From positions 1-64,000 of the forward strand of contig JBBDUV010000037.1 in assembly GCA_040903745.1 (NCBI GenBank): a DNA stretch of 64,000 bases, given 5' to 3'. Below, one piece after another: positions 33,922 through 43,543 of this stretch. The DNA comes from M55B112 sp040903745 (GTDB lineage Bacteria; Bacteroidota; Bacteroidia; Bacteroidales; GCA-2748055). Numbering within the stretch: position 1 is the stretch's first letter; every line of letters begins with the position of its first letter. The position numbers were made by a program, and so were the translations under genes. The notes beneath the pieces were generated by a model that did no database searches, was not told where the DNA came from, and saw only the letters and a program-made list of their open reading frames with translations.

Positions 33922-36579
33922 ATGAACAAGTATTTTAGAGCAGGTTTTATAATTGCAGGTTTTATGGCCGGATTAGTCTCCTGCAATTCAGAAAAAAGAG
34001 ACACATCTCTATTAAATTATGTAGATATGTTTATCGGAACTGCTAAGCAGGGACATACCATTGTAAGTCCTGCAAGGCCCTTTGCAATGGTTAAGCCCGG
34101 ACCTGATACTGAAATGAGAAGAAATTATCTTCATGCAAAATACATTACAGGGTTTAGCCAATTACATATCAGTGGCACCGGTGGCAATGCCCAATCGGCA
34201 GTGCTCGGTATTATGCCAACAACCGGAAAAATCTATGTTGATCCCAAGCAATACATGTCAGCATTCAACCCCCTACATGCAAAAGCCTCTCCGGGTTACA
34301 ATAGTTTTTTCCTGGATGATTATCAGATAGAAACAGAAATTACTTCTACTGACAGGGTAGCATTATACCGCTTTACTTTTCCGGAGTCGAATGAAGCGCA
34401 CATATTGATCAATGTTGCTCATGCCTTTAACAAATACAGGGGGGGTGACATTCGGGTTTTAAATGATTCAACCATTGTTGGAACCGGAAAATATAATGGC
34501 TATCACGGCTCTGATTTTGATATCGCTTTTTACCTGCAATTTAGCAAACCCTTTTCAGCTTCTGGAATCTGGGACGAAAATGGAATTCATGATAATTTGA
34601 ATTATAGCGTTTCTGAAGACGATGGGCCACTCGGAGTATTCGTCAATTATCAAACCGGTAAGGATGAGAAAATAATGGTTAAAGCTGGCATCTCCTATGT
34701 TGATATTGATGGTGCCGGGAAAAATATAACCCATGAACTAAATAACTGGAATTTTGAGCGGGTAGTCGAAGAGAGCCAACAAATCTGGGAGGATCATCTC
34801 AGAACAATACAAGTGAAAGGAGCTACTGAAGATCAAAAGAAAACCTTTTATACTGCCCTATATCATACCATGCTCTCTCCATGTTTACTCTCAGATATCG
34901 ATAACCGTTATGAAGGTTTTGATGGCAACATCCATACAGCCGAAGGATTCAACTATTATGGAGAGTTTTCCCTGTGGGACACCTACAGGACGGTACATCC
35001 TCTGTATACACTGATCCAACCAAAGCGGCAAAGAGATATGGTGGTGTCTCTTTTGAAAACCGCAGAGCAGGGGGGATGGTTACCAAAGTGGGGATGGTCG
35101 GAAGGTTATACCGGTGGAATGTTAGGCGATCATGCCGTTTCTGTGATTTTGGATAGTTATGTGAAGGGCATTCAGGATTTTGACACACAGCTGGCATACA
35201 GGGCCATGTATAAAAATGCAACTGAGAAATTAGAGGGAGTTCCGTGGGGAAGAAGGGGATTGAACAAATATATGGCACTTGGCTTTGCTCCTGAAGATGC
35301 TGGTTACATGAAGTCGCTGGTTGCTGAAACACATGCCTACGGTCCCGGAGGAGCGCCTTCCAGAGATTACTATCCAGAGATTTCAGGTTCTGTTTCAGCT
35401 ACAGTTGAGTTTGCCTACAACGATTGGTGTGTAGCAGAAATGGCAAGACTCCTGGGAAAAGAAGAGGATAACGCATATTTTAGGAACAGGGCATATAACT
35501 ATAAAAACGTGTATGATCCTTCAGTTGGATTTATGCGTCCAAGAAACAGTGATGGATCCTGGGCCATGAACCCATTTGTATCCACTGTAAGCGGACAACA
35601 CAGTCAATTCTATTGTGAAGGGAATGCCTGGACATATTCATGGACAATACCACACGATATCCAAGGAGTTGTAAATCTGATGGAGGGGCCGGAAATGTTT
35701 ATCAATAAGCTTGACAGTGCTTTTGCAGGCATTGAGGAGAATGATTCATATTTTGATCCTACTAATGAGCCGGATATCCACTATCCCTATCTGTATAACT
35801 ATGTCAAGGCACCCTGGAGGACCCAGGAAATCGTGAGATTCATGACAGAGAACCTTTACTCTTCTGATTGGGAAACAGGCCTTCCTGGAGATGAAGATGT
35901 GGGAACACTATCTGCCTGGTATATCTTCAGTGCCATGGGGTTCTATCCGGTAACTCCGGGTACTGACCAGTATGTAATTGGAAGTCCTCTTTTCGACGAA
36001 GTTACAATATACCTGGATGAGGATTTCTATTCAAATAATAAGCTATCACTGAAAACCATAAATAACTCTCCTTCAAATAAATACATTCAAAGCATTAAAC
36101 TAAACAACAAAGCCATCAACAGAACATGGCTCAGACATAATGAACTGGTTAATGGAGGGAACATTGTTTTTGAGCTGGGCAGTAAACCAAATAAGAATTG
36201 GGGTACTGATGATGAAAATACACCTATGTCAATGACAATTGAAAAGCCACAATTCGAGTTTACAAATCTTACCGCGCCCGAGAAAGCTGAAGCCAATGAA
36301 TATATTCCTGTAAAAGTAACTGTGAAAAACAATGGAGCATTGGGCACTGTATTCGTTAAGCTATTCCAGTTTGACCGAAATATTCATTATAAAAGGGGAC
36401 ACTTTGTCGGACAGAAAAAAATTGTTCTGGATGCCGGTGATGAGGCTAATGTAGAATTTTCTGTCCCAATGTATTATCACGGATCCATTACATTACAAAT
36501 CGATTCTCTTTCAACCGTTGTTGATATAGCAAGACCCGATCCCGAAAAACTGGCAAAAAAACAGGAAATAATGAAATAA
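33922..36579 (+). CDS. GH92 exo-alpha-mannosidase with C-terminal Ig-like domain
   Basis: This 885-residue lipoprotein (GLVSC, C21) has the GH92 features YVDMFIGTAKQGHT, the acid motif NEPDIHY (E616) and the base motif PGDEDVGTLSAWY (D657, D659). After the usual family end at about residue 765 there is an extra 115-residue domain (ANEYIPVKVTVKNNGALGTV), a beta-sandwich like CARDB or filamin-type domains. It may bind the glycan or the cell envelope. It is transcribed divergently from the membrane-bound regulator and ends at a bidirectional terminator shared with a sulfatase. Confidence 0.92.
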   Translation: MNKYFRAGFIIAGFMAGLVSCNSEKRDTSLLNYVDMFIGTAKQGHTIVSPARPFAMVKPGPDTEMRRNYLHAKYITGFSQLHISGTGGNAQSAVLGIMPTTGKIYVDPKQYMSAFNPLHAKASPGYNSFFLDDYQIETEITSTDRVALYRFTFPESNEAHILINVAHAFNKYRGGDIRVLNDSTIVGTGKYNGYHGSDFDIAFYLQFSKPFSASGIWDENGIHDNLNYSVSEDDGPLGVFVNYQTGKDEKIMVKAGISYVDIDGAGKNITHELNNWNFERVVEESQQIWEDHLRTIQVKGATEDQKKTFYTALYHTMLSPCLLSDIDNRYEGFDGNIHTAEGFNYYGEFSLWDTYRTVHPLYTLIQPKRQRDMVVSLLKTAEQGGWLPKWGWSEGYTGGMLGDHAVSVILDSYVKGIQDFDTQLAYRAMYKNATEKLEGVPWGRRGLNKYMALGFAPEDAGYMKSLVAETHAYGPGGAPSRDYYPEISGSVSATVEFAYNDWCVAEMARLLGKEEDNAYFRNRAYNYKNVYDPSVGFMRPRNSDGSWAMNPFVSTVSGQHSQFYCEGNAWTYSWTIPHDIQGVVNLMEGPEMFINKLDSAFAGIEENDSYFDPTNEPDIHYPYLYNYVKAPWRTQEIVRFMTENLYSSDWETGLPGDEDVGTLSAWYIFSAMGFYPVTPGTDQYVIGSPLFDEVTIYLDEDFYSNNKLSLKTINNSPSNKYIQSIKLNNKAINRTWLRHNELVNGGNIVFELGSKPNKNWGTDDENTPMSMTIEKPQFEFTNLTAPEKAEANEYIPVKVTVKNNGALGTVFVKLFQFDRNIHYKRGHFVGQKKIVLDAGDEANVEFSVPMYYHGSITLQIDSLSTVVDIARPDPEKLAKKQEIMK

Positions 36580-36600
36580 AATGTTGTAATGGGCACTAAT

Positions 36601-36631
36601 AAAAAAAGGCCTGATAAACAGGCCTTTTTTT
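36601..36631. terminator. Bidirectional rho-independent terminator
   Basis: AAAAAAAGGCCTG (36601-36613) and CAGGCCTTTTTTT (36619-36631) form a perfect 13-bp inverted repeat with an ATAAA loop. It sits between the convergent GH92 and sulfatase genes and can end transcription from both sides. Confidence 0.9.
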
Positions 36632-36632
36632 A

Positions 36633-38207
36633 TTAATTCTCTATAATTCTTGTGTAACCTGCTTCTTTTCCTTCTACAAGTTTATATTTCAGATCAGCTA
36701 CGATTTCGGGGTGTTCAAAGTACAGGTTATTTGATTCCATAGGGTCTTCCCTGATATTATACAATTGTCCCTCCGGCATCCCTGGTTCGGGATTGATTAC
36801 CGAAGGATCGGTAAATCCACCTGAACCCAACATATCAATGTATTTCCAGTCACCCTCCCGAATAGCGAAAAATTTTCGGCTGGAGTGGTGAATCATGGAA
36901 TTCCTGACAGGTGTAGAAAGGTCTCCATCCAACACATGCAAGAAACTAAAACTGTCCTCTCCACTTTTTTTGTCAATGGCCTGGTCAGTTAAATCAGCAA
37001 ATGTTGAAAACAGATCCGTCAGACTCACCAAATGATCATACTGTTGAGGCTCAGAAATCTTTGCCGGCCATGTAATTACCAATGGCACATGGTGTCCACC
37101 ATCCCAGATATCACCTTTTTGACCCCTCCGGCCATAATTTGAGTTGTGCTGATAGCGTTCAATCTCCTCTTCCGGCCAGTAACCTCCGTTATCGGTAGCG
37201 AAAATAACCATGGTGTTATCATCGATCCCAAGCTGCTGAATTTTGGCGTTTACTACTTTAACTGCATTATCAATTGTAAGAATGAAGTCTCCATATGTAT
37301 CAACCGATGATTTTCCCTTGAATTGATCTTCAGGAACCCAGGGAGTATGTGGTCCGGTAAGTGACAAATAGAGAAAAAATGGACTGTTGCTCTCTGATGT
37401 GTGTGCTTCAATGAACCTGGTTCCGTCAGCAAGAATATCTCCATGGCATTTTTCAATCCTGAATGATTCTGCCATCTCTCCGTTGCGCCACCAAACACCC
37501 TTTTCCCAGTAAATATCATCTTCCTGAGTATGCTTTTTATCCCATGAATATTCTGTATTTTCAAGTCTTATCGGGTATACATCGGACGATAAAACCATCT
37601 GATCATCAATCGCAAGGCCATTCCTTAGAAACAGGTATGGAGGGATATCCAATGATGCCGGATGGATAAAGGAATAATCAAATCCGAAATGATTGGGCCC
37701 GAATTTGATCGGTTGTGAATAATCAACATTAGAATAATTGGTCTCCCTGTCCATTTCAGGAGTTTCATTTTCATTAACCGGGGTCCAGTCGAAGCCAAGG
37801 TGCCACTTGCCTACACATGCCGTAGTATATCCTGCTTTTTTCAAAAGATGTCCGACGGTCCTTCTTTCCGGATCAAAGACTGATCTGCTGAATCCACCTA
37901 CATTGCCTCCTTTGACCCTGTTTCTAAACGCATACCTGCCTGTCAGGAGTGCATATCTGGAGGGGGTACAAACTGAAGCACTTGCATGGGCCTCTGTAAA
38001 TACCAATCCTGTTTCAGCCATTTTATCGATTGCCGGCGTAAACACTTTTGCTTCCGGATTAAGCGCCGATACATCTCCATAACCCATATCATCTGCAAAA
38101 ATGATGATGATATTGGGCAGTTCATCAGTCGCATTATTATGGCTGCATGAAAATGATAATAGTGCAACAATGACAACTGCGCCAAGTAATGAATGGTTCT
38201 TTCTCAT
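36633..38207 (-). CDS. S1 family arylsulfatase-like sulfatase (lipoprotein)
   Basis: This 524-residue protein has a lipobox (LLSFSC, C21) and the formylglycine motif CTPSR at C80. Metal-site segments are IIFADDMGYGD and VIFATDNGGYW. The long insertion after the formylglycine region (residues 125-250) is typical of arylsulfatase-type S1 members. It is convergent with the GH92 gene at 33922 and adds a fourth sulfatase to the locus. About 245 bases upstream of it hold no recognisable feature. Confidence 0.9.
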   Translation of the reverse strand: MRKNHSLLGAVVIVALLSFSCSHNNATDELPNIIIIFADDMGYGDVSALNPEAKVFTPAIDKMAETGLVFTEAHASASVCTPSRYALLTGRYAFRNRVKGGNVGGFSRSVFDPERRTVGHLLKKAGYTTACVGKWHLGFDWTPVNENETPEMDRETNYSNVDYSQPIKFGPNHFGFDYSFIHPASLDIPPYLFLRNGLAIDDQMVLSSDVYPIRLENTEYSWDKKHTQEDDIYWEKGVWWRNGEMAESFRIEKCHGDILADGTRFIEAHTSESNSPFFLYLSLTGPHTPWVPEDQFKGKSSVDTYGDFILTIDNAVKVVNAKIQQLGIDDNTMVIFATDNGGYWPEEEIERYQHNSNYGRRGQKGDIWDGGHHVPLVITWPAKISEPQQYDHLVSLTDLFSTFADLTDQAIDKKSGEDSFSFLHVLDGDLSTPVRNSMIHHSSRKFFAIREGDWKYIDMLGSGGFTDPSVINPEPGMPEGQLYNIREDPMESNNLYFEHPEIVADLKYKLVEGKEAGYTRIIEN

Positions 38208-38453
38208 AGTTATTGGATTTAATAAAGGCTAAATTAAGACAATTATTTAACTATAATAAACAATCACTACATTCATTAATTGAGCGATGGGATCGTATCA
38301 TTTAAAGAGGCAGCGTTTTTGCACTGTACAAGAAAAACAGCGCAAAAGATTACTAAAATTATTAAACAATTAAGCATCTGTTAATAGAAATGGAGACAGC
38401 GATGAGTTGAATAAAAAATTTTTAAGGGCATACCTCGATCACAAAGCCGGTAG

Positions 38454-39497
38454 TTAGTATGATTTGGTATGAAGCGTTTGAACCAGACGCTGAATTCTCT
38501 CTCCATTTTCAGCCGCATTCGTCGTCTCAGATTCAATTAAAACAACATTCTCAGGATCGCGCCTGTTGAGCCCCTTGAGATAAAACTTATCGTAATAGTC
38601 GAGTGTGATGATCGCGGCCTCATAGTAGTCGCCTCGCTCCAGCGCCTCCAGTGCTTCAGCGGTTCGCAGTCCACCCAGCCGCTTTGAGATCTTCAGTACC
38701 GATTCGGCGAGTTTTCCGGAATCGATACCGGCATATACCTCCACCAACAACCTGGCCCGCTGCTCCTTTGGTATCTTCAGAAAAAAGAGTGTCGCCTGCC
38801 GCATCCGCTCAAACAGATTTTCAGGGATAAAGACCCTGCCAATATGAATGCTCTCATCCTCCAGCCATACGGAACGCGTGAAATCCAACTTCCTCCATTC
38901 CCAAAACAGCAGATTCGTAAAATGCTTATTTTTTGGCTGTTCAGTCTCACCAATTGAACCAAAGGCTGAGCCTTTATGATGGGCTATCCCCTCCAGGTCA
39001 ATCACCTGTTCACCCATACGCTCCAGCTCCTTCAATACCCTGGTCTTTCCACTTCCTGTATACCCTCCAAGCACGTGGATCACCTCCGGTTGTTTAAACG
39101 ATTCCAGGGCGTGCTGACGAAAAGCCTTGTACCCTCCTTCAATCACAAAAACTTCCCCGATTCCATTTTCTGAAAGATGATCCGCAAAGGACTTGCTCCG
39201 CATTCCTCCCCGCCAGCAATAGACCACCACGCGCCCGTCAATGGCAACCTTCCTTGCCTCCTGCACAAACCAATCGAGCTTTGGTGTTACAAAACGGTAC
39301 CCAGCTTCATACGCCTGCTCCACCGAAACCCGTTTATATAAGGTGCCCACTTTGGCGCGTTCTTCATTGCTAAACAAGGGAATATTCACCGCCCCCGGTA
39401 TGTGTCCTGATTCATACTCAGCCGGTGTGCGCACATCCACCAGGGGAAGTAACGGTTTCCCTGACAAGTAGTCCCCAATATATATTCTTTGAACCAT
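38454..39497 (-). CDS. mnmH: tRNA 2-selenouridine/geranyl-2-thiouridine synthase MnmH
   Basis: The 347-residue protein joins an N-terminal rhodanese domain (VDVRTPAEYESGHIPGAVNIP; active Cys C94 in YCWRGGMRSKS) to a P-loop domain (GGYTGSGKT, residues 144-152). That is the MnmH/SelU structure. It replaces sulfur by selenium at the wobble uridine of some tRNAs, via a geranylated intermediate. No selD is in the window. The gene starts 3 bases after a small corrinoid-protein remnant and shares its promoter. Confidence 0.92.
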   Translation of the reverse strand: MVQRIYIGDYLSGKPLLPLVDVRTPAEYESGHIPGAVNIPLFSNEERAKVGTLYKRVSVEQAYEAGYRFVTPKLDWFVQEARKVAIDGRVVVYCWRGGMRSKSFADHLSENGIGEVFVIEGGYKAFRQHALESFKQPEVIHVLGGYTGSGKTRVLKELERMGEQVIDLEGIAHHKGSAFGSIGETEQPKNKHFTNLLFWEWRKLDFTRSVWLEDESIHIGRVFIPENLFERMRQATLFFLKIPKEQRARLLVEVYAGIDSGKLAESVLKISKRLGGLRTAEALEALERGDYYEAAIITLDYYDKFYLKGLNRRDPENVVLIESETTNAAENGERIQRLVQTLHTKSY

Positions 39498-39500
39498 AAA

Positions 39501-39716
39501 TCAATATTTCCCGCAGTTGGCCCCAATCACATCGGCCCCTTCATGAACCAGCATCTCAACCGCTTCAGCAGGCGATGTCTCCATCTCCAGGAGTTGAATC
39601 GTAATCTCCTTCGCCCCATCCTGGTCCTTCATTTCAGGCGGGGTCGGCGTGGCCCTGTCGGCCTTGCCCTTCTCTACGCAAAGCGACAATTGTTTTAGTA
39701 GTTCTTCCTTTTGCAT
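39501..39716 (-). CDS. Small chimeric corrinoid-protein remnant upstream of mnmH
   Basis: This 71-residue reading frame starts like the N-terminus of a family of cobalamin-binding methyltransferase corrinoid proteins (LLKQLSLCVEKGKADRATP, then PPEMKDQDGAKEIT). It ends with GADVIGANCGKY, resembling the GADxxGANCG strand of homocysteine or corrinoid methyltransferases. The parts that should lie between and after these are missing. It may be a deletion product that now serves only as leader gene for mnmH, 3 bases downstream, or a small protein in its own right. A perfect promoter motif precedes it. Confidence 0.5.
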   Translation of the reverse strand: MQKEELLKQLSLCVEKGKADRATPTPPEMKDQDGAKEITIQLLEMETSPAEAVEMLVHEGADVIGANCGKY

Positions 39717-39731
39717 AATTTTTTGTTTTAG

Positions 39732-39739
39732 CAAAAGTA
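39732..39739 (-). promoter_or_regulatory. -7 element of the mnmH operon
   Basis: TACTTTTG on the minus strand is a perfect TAnnTTTG element 16-23 bases before the ATG at 39716. The leader would be short. Confidence 0.45.
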
Positions 39740-39992
39740 AAAATAGAGAAAAAATGGCAGAGAAAACCTTAGCTGTGCAAGAAGTGTTCAATCCACCATT
39801 TGCATTTGTAAAAAAAAGTATACCAGGAGATCGCAAGATCGAGGTTGGAAAGAAATGAGCGCAGCGGTGGATGGAACAGGAGACGGCACGGAAATGAGAA
39901 AACAAACACAAAGTGTAAATGGAATATCCAAATAATACAATTGGAAGACAGATAAAAATTCTTCGTACTTTTATATGTTGTAAATTACAGCG

Positions 39993-40583
39993 ATGACACC
40001 CAAGGCTGAACATATCACAGAGACGGTGCATATCAAAAACATGGTCTGCCACTGCTGTAAACTGTTTCTGAAAGAGAAACTCGGGGAGCGCGGAATCATC
40101 GTGCACGAGATCTCCCTTGGAAAGGCCAAAATATCTTACGACAAATCCACCATCTCACACGAAGGGATCAACGGCATCCTGAACAGATACGGGTTCAGCC
40201 TCCTGGAAAACCGGGATGACAAGTTGGTGGGCGAGATCAAGATCGCTGTGATCGAGTTGATCCACCACCTCAACAACGTCAACTCCATCGTCAGAAAATC
40301 TGACTACCTCGTCGAAAAACTGGGCTTCAGCTATCCCCACCTTTCAAAAATATTTTCAGAACATGAAAAAGGTACCCTGGAAAAATATATCATCCTGCAA
40401 AAAATTGAACGTATTAAGCACCTGCTGAAGGAGGAGGACTATTCATTGAGCGAAATTGCCTACATGATGGACTACTCCAGCGTGCAGTACCTCTCTAACC
40501 AGTTTAAAAAAATTACCGGAGTAACAGTCTCCCAGTTCAGGGCCGGCAGTGAAATCTCAATGAAAGGGATCGATGAGATATGA
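39993..40583 (+). CDS. AraC-type regulator with N-terminal HMA-like domain
   Basis: This 196-residue protein begins with a ferredoxin-like heavy-metal-associated domain (residues 10-75) with the Cys-rich site MVCHCC (C19, C21, C22). It ends with an AraC helix-turn-helix pair (residues 95-185, LSEIAYMMDYSSVQYLSNQF). Such fusions are common in Bacteroidota and are thought to respond to metal ions. It is followed, on the same strand, by a direct repeat and the PqqD/ATP-grasp operon, which it may control. Confidence 0.85.
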   Translation: MTPKAEHITETVHIKNMVCHCCKLFLKEKLGERGIIVHEISLGKAKISYDKSTISHEGINGILNRYGFSLLENRDDKLVGEIKIAVIELIHHLNNVNSIVRKSDYLVEKLGFSYPHLSKIFSEHEKGTLEKYIILQKIERIKHLLKEEDYSLSEIAYMMDYSSVQYLSNQFKKITGVTVSQFRAGSEISMKGIDEI

Positions 40584-40617
40584 TCCGTCACCGATCATCA
40601 ACGATAAAATAATTCAA

Positions 40618-40648
40618 ACCCGTTAAATGATGCAGACCCGTTAAATGA
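40618..40648 (+). repeat. Direct repeat, candidate AraC operator
   Basis: ACCCGTTAAATGA occurs at 40618-40630 and again at 40636-40648, an 18-bp period. It lies between the AraC-type gene and the PqqD-like operon. AraC proteins bind direct half-sites of this kind, so it is a candidate operator. Confidence 0.4.
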
Positions 40649-40857
40649 AACGCACAGTCAAGATCCAATTCTTACAATTCCGGTCCGACAATTGATCATT
40701 GAATTTTACACATCTATTTAAAAATTTTGTAACAATTCTTTCCCGGGGAATGCTGAAGTTTGTATCATGAAAAGTTCCTGCCTTCTGGGCCTGCCAGGAA
40801 ACGATGAACCGAACAATGTGGGCTCATGAGCTTGCGAACAATAAAAAATAAGACAAG

Positions 40858-41112
40858 ATGAAACTTAAAGAGAACATTGCTGTCAGCGAGTCGGGATTTA
40901 TCTTCGACCCGAACACAGGGGAATCCTTCTCGGTGAACTCAACCGGTAAGCAGATCCTCCAGATGGTGTCCAAAGGACTATCCATGAAAGAAATTGAATC
41001 ATCCATCATGGCCGATTACGAGGTGGACGAGAAGACATTTCTGCGGTATATGGATGATTTTGCACACACTCTTCGCAGACTAAATCTAATTGAAACAGAA
41101 ACCGATGAGTAA
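40858..41112 (+). CDS. PqqD-like peptide chaperone / RiPP recognition element
   Basis: The 84-residue protein follows the PqqD pattern: GFIFDPNTGESFSVNSTGKQ, then IEssIMxDYEVDEKT and DDFAHTLRRLNLIE. PqqD-type domains bind leader peptides or act as carriers beside enzymes that modify peptides. It opens a six-gene operon, with an ATP-grasp gene overlapping its end by 8 bases. No precursor peptide gene is evident next to it, although small ORFs could be missed. Confidence 0.85.
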   Translation: MKLKENIAVSESGFIFDPNTGESFSVNSTGKQILQMVSKGLSMKEIESSIMADYEVDEKTFLRYMDDFAHTLRRLNLIETETDE

Positions 41113-42151
41113 AAGAAAGATCTCCATCGCTATCACCGGGTTGAACAATACGGACAACCCCGGACCAGGCATCCCGGTAATCAGAGGAATCAGGGAATCA
41201 GACAAGTTCGACGTACGGATCATAGGACTGGCGTATGAAAACATGGAACCGGGAATATACATGGAAGGGGCCCTCGATAAAACCTACCTGATACCTTACC
41301 CCTCGGTCGGAACAGAACCCTTTATAGCACGCATCCTCGAAATACACCAGAAAGACCCGATCGACCTGATCATACCTAACCTCGATGCCGAACTCTTCAC
41401 CTTTATGAAATCAGAATCGCTTCTTTTAGAACACGACATCAAAACCTACCTTCCATCCTTCGACCAGTTTGAGGAACGGCAAAAAGGAAACCTGAACCAG
41501 TTCGGTGAAAAATATGGAATCAAGGTGCCCCTAAGCAAAGCAATCACCTCAGTAAATGATGTGGCCGAACTAAAGGAGGAGTTCGAATACCCGCTCCTGG
41601 TCAAGGGAAAATTTTATGATGCCTATATCGCCTATAACTCCGACCAGGTGATCAACCACTTTAACAAGATCAGCGCAAAGTGGGGACTGCCGGTCATCAT
41701 CCAGGAATTTATCAGGGGAACGGAGGTCAACGTCGTGGCTCTGGGCGACGGCACGGGACGGACCGTTGCCGCAGTTCCCATGCGAAAGCAATATATCACC
41801 GACAAAGGGAAAGCCTGGAGTGGAATTACCCTGAGCGATAAAAAGTTACTGCAGATAACACGCGATCTCTTTAAACAAAACCGCTGGAAAGGGGGTATGG
41901 AACTGGAAATGATCAAAACAAATCAGGATGAATACTACCTGATTGAGATCAATCCCAGAATACCGGCTTGGGTATACCTGGCAGTGGGTGCCGGACAAAA
42001 TATCCCCGAAGCGCTGGTTCAACTGGCGATGGGGGAAACGGTCGAGTCCATGACCGACTATGAAATCGGTAAAATGTTTATCAGATACTCTTACGACCTG
42101 ATCGGTAACATCAGCGATTTTGAAAAACTCTCAATTAGCGGAGAGCTTTAA
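41105..42151 (+). CDS. ATP-grasp ligase of the PqqD operon
   Basis: The protein has 348 residues from the ATG at 41105, which overlaps the pqqD-like stop. It has the ATP-grasp layout: an N-terminal pre-ATP domain (residues 1-110), a lid strand YPLLVKGKFYDAYIAY (nucleotide Lys), IIQEFIRGTEVNVVALGDG, and the metal-binding ELEMIKTNQDEYYLIEINPRIP (Glu and Asn). These enzymes join a carboxylate to an amine using ATP. The nearest-looking relatives are carbamoyl-phosphate synthase-like ATP-grasp proteins of unknown substrate. With PqqD and an amino-acid decarboxylase-like gene it probably builds or modifies an amino-acid-derived product. Confidence 0.85.
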   Translation: MSKRKISIAITGLNNTDNPGPGIPVIRGIRESDKFDVRIIGLAYENMEPGIYMEGALDKTYLIPYPSVGTEPFIARILEIHQKDPIDLIIPNLDAELFTFMKSESLLLEHDIKTYLPSFDQFEERQKGNLNQFGEKYGIKVPLSKAITSVNDVAELKEEFEYPLLVKGKFYDAYIAYNSDQVINHFNKISAKWGLPVIIQEFIRGTEVNVVALGDGTGRTVAAVPMRKQYITDKGKAWSGITLSDKKLLQITRDLFKQNRWKGGMELEMIKTNQDEYYLIEINPRIPAWVYLAVGAGQNIPEALVQLAMGETVESMTDYEIGKMFIRYSYDLIGNISDFEKLSISGEL

Positions 42152-42169
42152 TTCAATACCAGAAAAACG

Positions 42170-43528
42170 ATGGAAAAGCCAAAATTTGACCGACCTGCAA
42201 TCAACCGGATCAATGCCGGTGTTCCCGATAAATTCGGCATGAAAACAAATGTCAGACCTATCACTGAAATAGATAACAACAGCATCAAAGAGCTCCTGGA
42301 GAAATTCGGTTCTCCCCTGTATATCCTTTCGGAAAAAACAATCAGGGAGACCTACAGAGAGGCTGTATCTGCCTTCACTACCCGGTATCCAAAGGTTCAG
42401 TTCGCATGGTCGTACAAGACCAATTACATGAATGCTGTCTGCAGGGCATACCACCAGGAGGGCTCCTGGGCCGAGGTTGTCTCGGTTTTTGAATATGAAA
42501 AAGCCATTGCAAACGGAGTGCCGGGAAACAAAATTATATTTAACGGACCTGACAAAACAAAGGATGACCTCCTGCTGGCCATAAAAAACAGTTCACTGAT
42601 CCACATCGATCATTTCGATGAACTCTATGATATAATTGATATCGTCGAAAAGAGAGGCGAGAAAGCAAAGGTGGCCATCCGTATTAACATGGATACCGGT
42701 ATCTACCCCCTGTGGGACCGCTTTGGCTTTAATTATGAGAATGGCGAAGCCTGGGCAGCTGTTAACAAGATCATGGCTGTGGAAAACATTGAGCTTGTCG
42801 GACTGCACACTCACATAGGCACCTATATCATGGCACCTGCACCTTATGGAATTGCAACAGCAAAACTGGCCCAACTGGCAGTGCGGATCGAGAGGAAATT
42901 TGATCACGCGATAAAATATATTGATGTTGGTGGCGGCTTTGCCTCCAAAAACACCCTGAAGGGGGCATACCTCCCCGGATCAGATACATGCCCATCGTTC
43001 GACGATTACGCCGAAGCTATAACAAGTGCCCTGACCAACTCCGATATCAAACAGGAACACATGCCAACCCTGTTTCTGGAGACGGGACGTGCACTGATCG
43101 ATGATGCCGGCTATCTGGCCGGAACCGTTCTTGCCAATAAACGGCTGGCAGACGGCAGGCGATCCCTCATTATCGATGTAGGGGTTAACATGCTTTTCAC
43201 CTCCTTCTGGTACGAGCACAATATCGTTCCTGCACAGGATCACCAGCCCGATACTGAAGACACAACCATCTATGGTCCGCTGTGCATGAATATCGATGTG
43301 ATCAGGGGTGCAGTGCAATTCCCGCTGCTCGAGAAAGGCGATCATTTAGTGATCAGCCGCATCGGTGCGTACAATATGACACAGTGGATGCAGTTTATTA
43401 CTTACAGACCCAGGATTGTTATAATCAATACCGAAGGAAAAGCAGAAATTATCAGGGAGAGTGAGGACCATGCCTCCATGAATGTACATGACAGGGTTCC
43501 GGAACACCTGATGGAGATCAAACTCTAA
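42170..43528 (+). CDS. DAP/Orn/Arg decarboxylase-like PLP enzyme (fold III)
   Basis: The 452-residue protein has the fold III PLP signatures. The PLP Lys lies in AWSYKTNY (K83). HTHIGTYI and the phosphate-binding VGGGFASK follow. ETGRALIDDAGY replaces the usual EPGR, and the second-domain motif GPLCMNID keeps the active-site Cys (C372). All residues needed for decarboxylation are present. The substrate-specificity loop (DRFGFNYENGEA) differs from housekeeping LysA, so it is likely a specialised decarboxylase or racemase. It follows the ATP-grasp gene by 18 bases. Confidence 0.85.
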   Translation: MEKPKFDRPAINRINAGVPDKFGMKTNVRPITEIDNNSIKELLEKFGSPLYILSEKTIRETYREAVSAFTTRYPKVQFAWSYKTNYMNAVCRAYHQEGSWAEVVSVFEYEKAIANGVPGNKIIFNGPDKTKDDLLLAIKNSSLIHIDHFDELYDIIDIVEKRGEKAKVAIRINMDTGIYPLWDRFGFNYENGEAWAAVNKIMAVENIELVGLHTHIGTYIMAPAPYGIATAKLAQLAVRIERKFDHAIKYIDVGGGFASKNTLKGAYLPGSDTCPSFDDYAEAITSALTNSDIKQEHMPTLFLETGRALIDDAGYLAGTVLANKRLADGRRSLIIDVGVNMLFTSFWYEHNIVPAQDHQPDTEDTTIYGPLCMNIDVIRGAVQFPLLEKGDHLVISRIGAYNMTQWMQFITYRPRIVIINTEGKAEIIRESEDHASMNVHDRVPEHLMEIKL

Positions 43529-43543
43529 GTAAATATCTATCGG

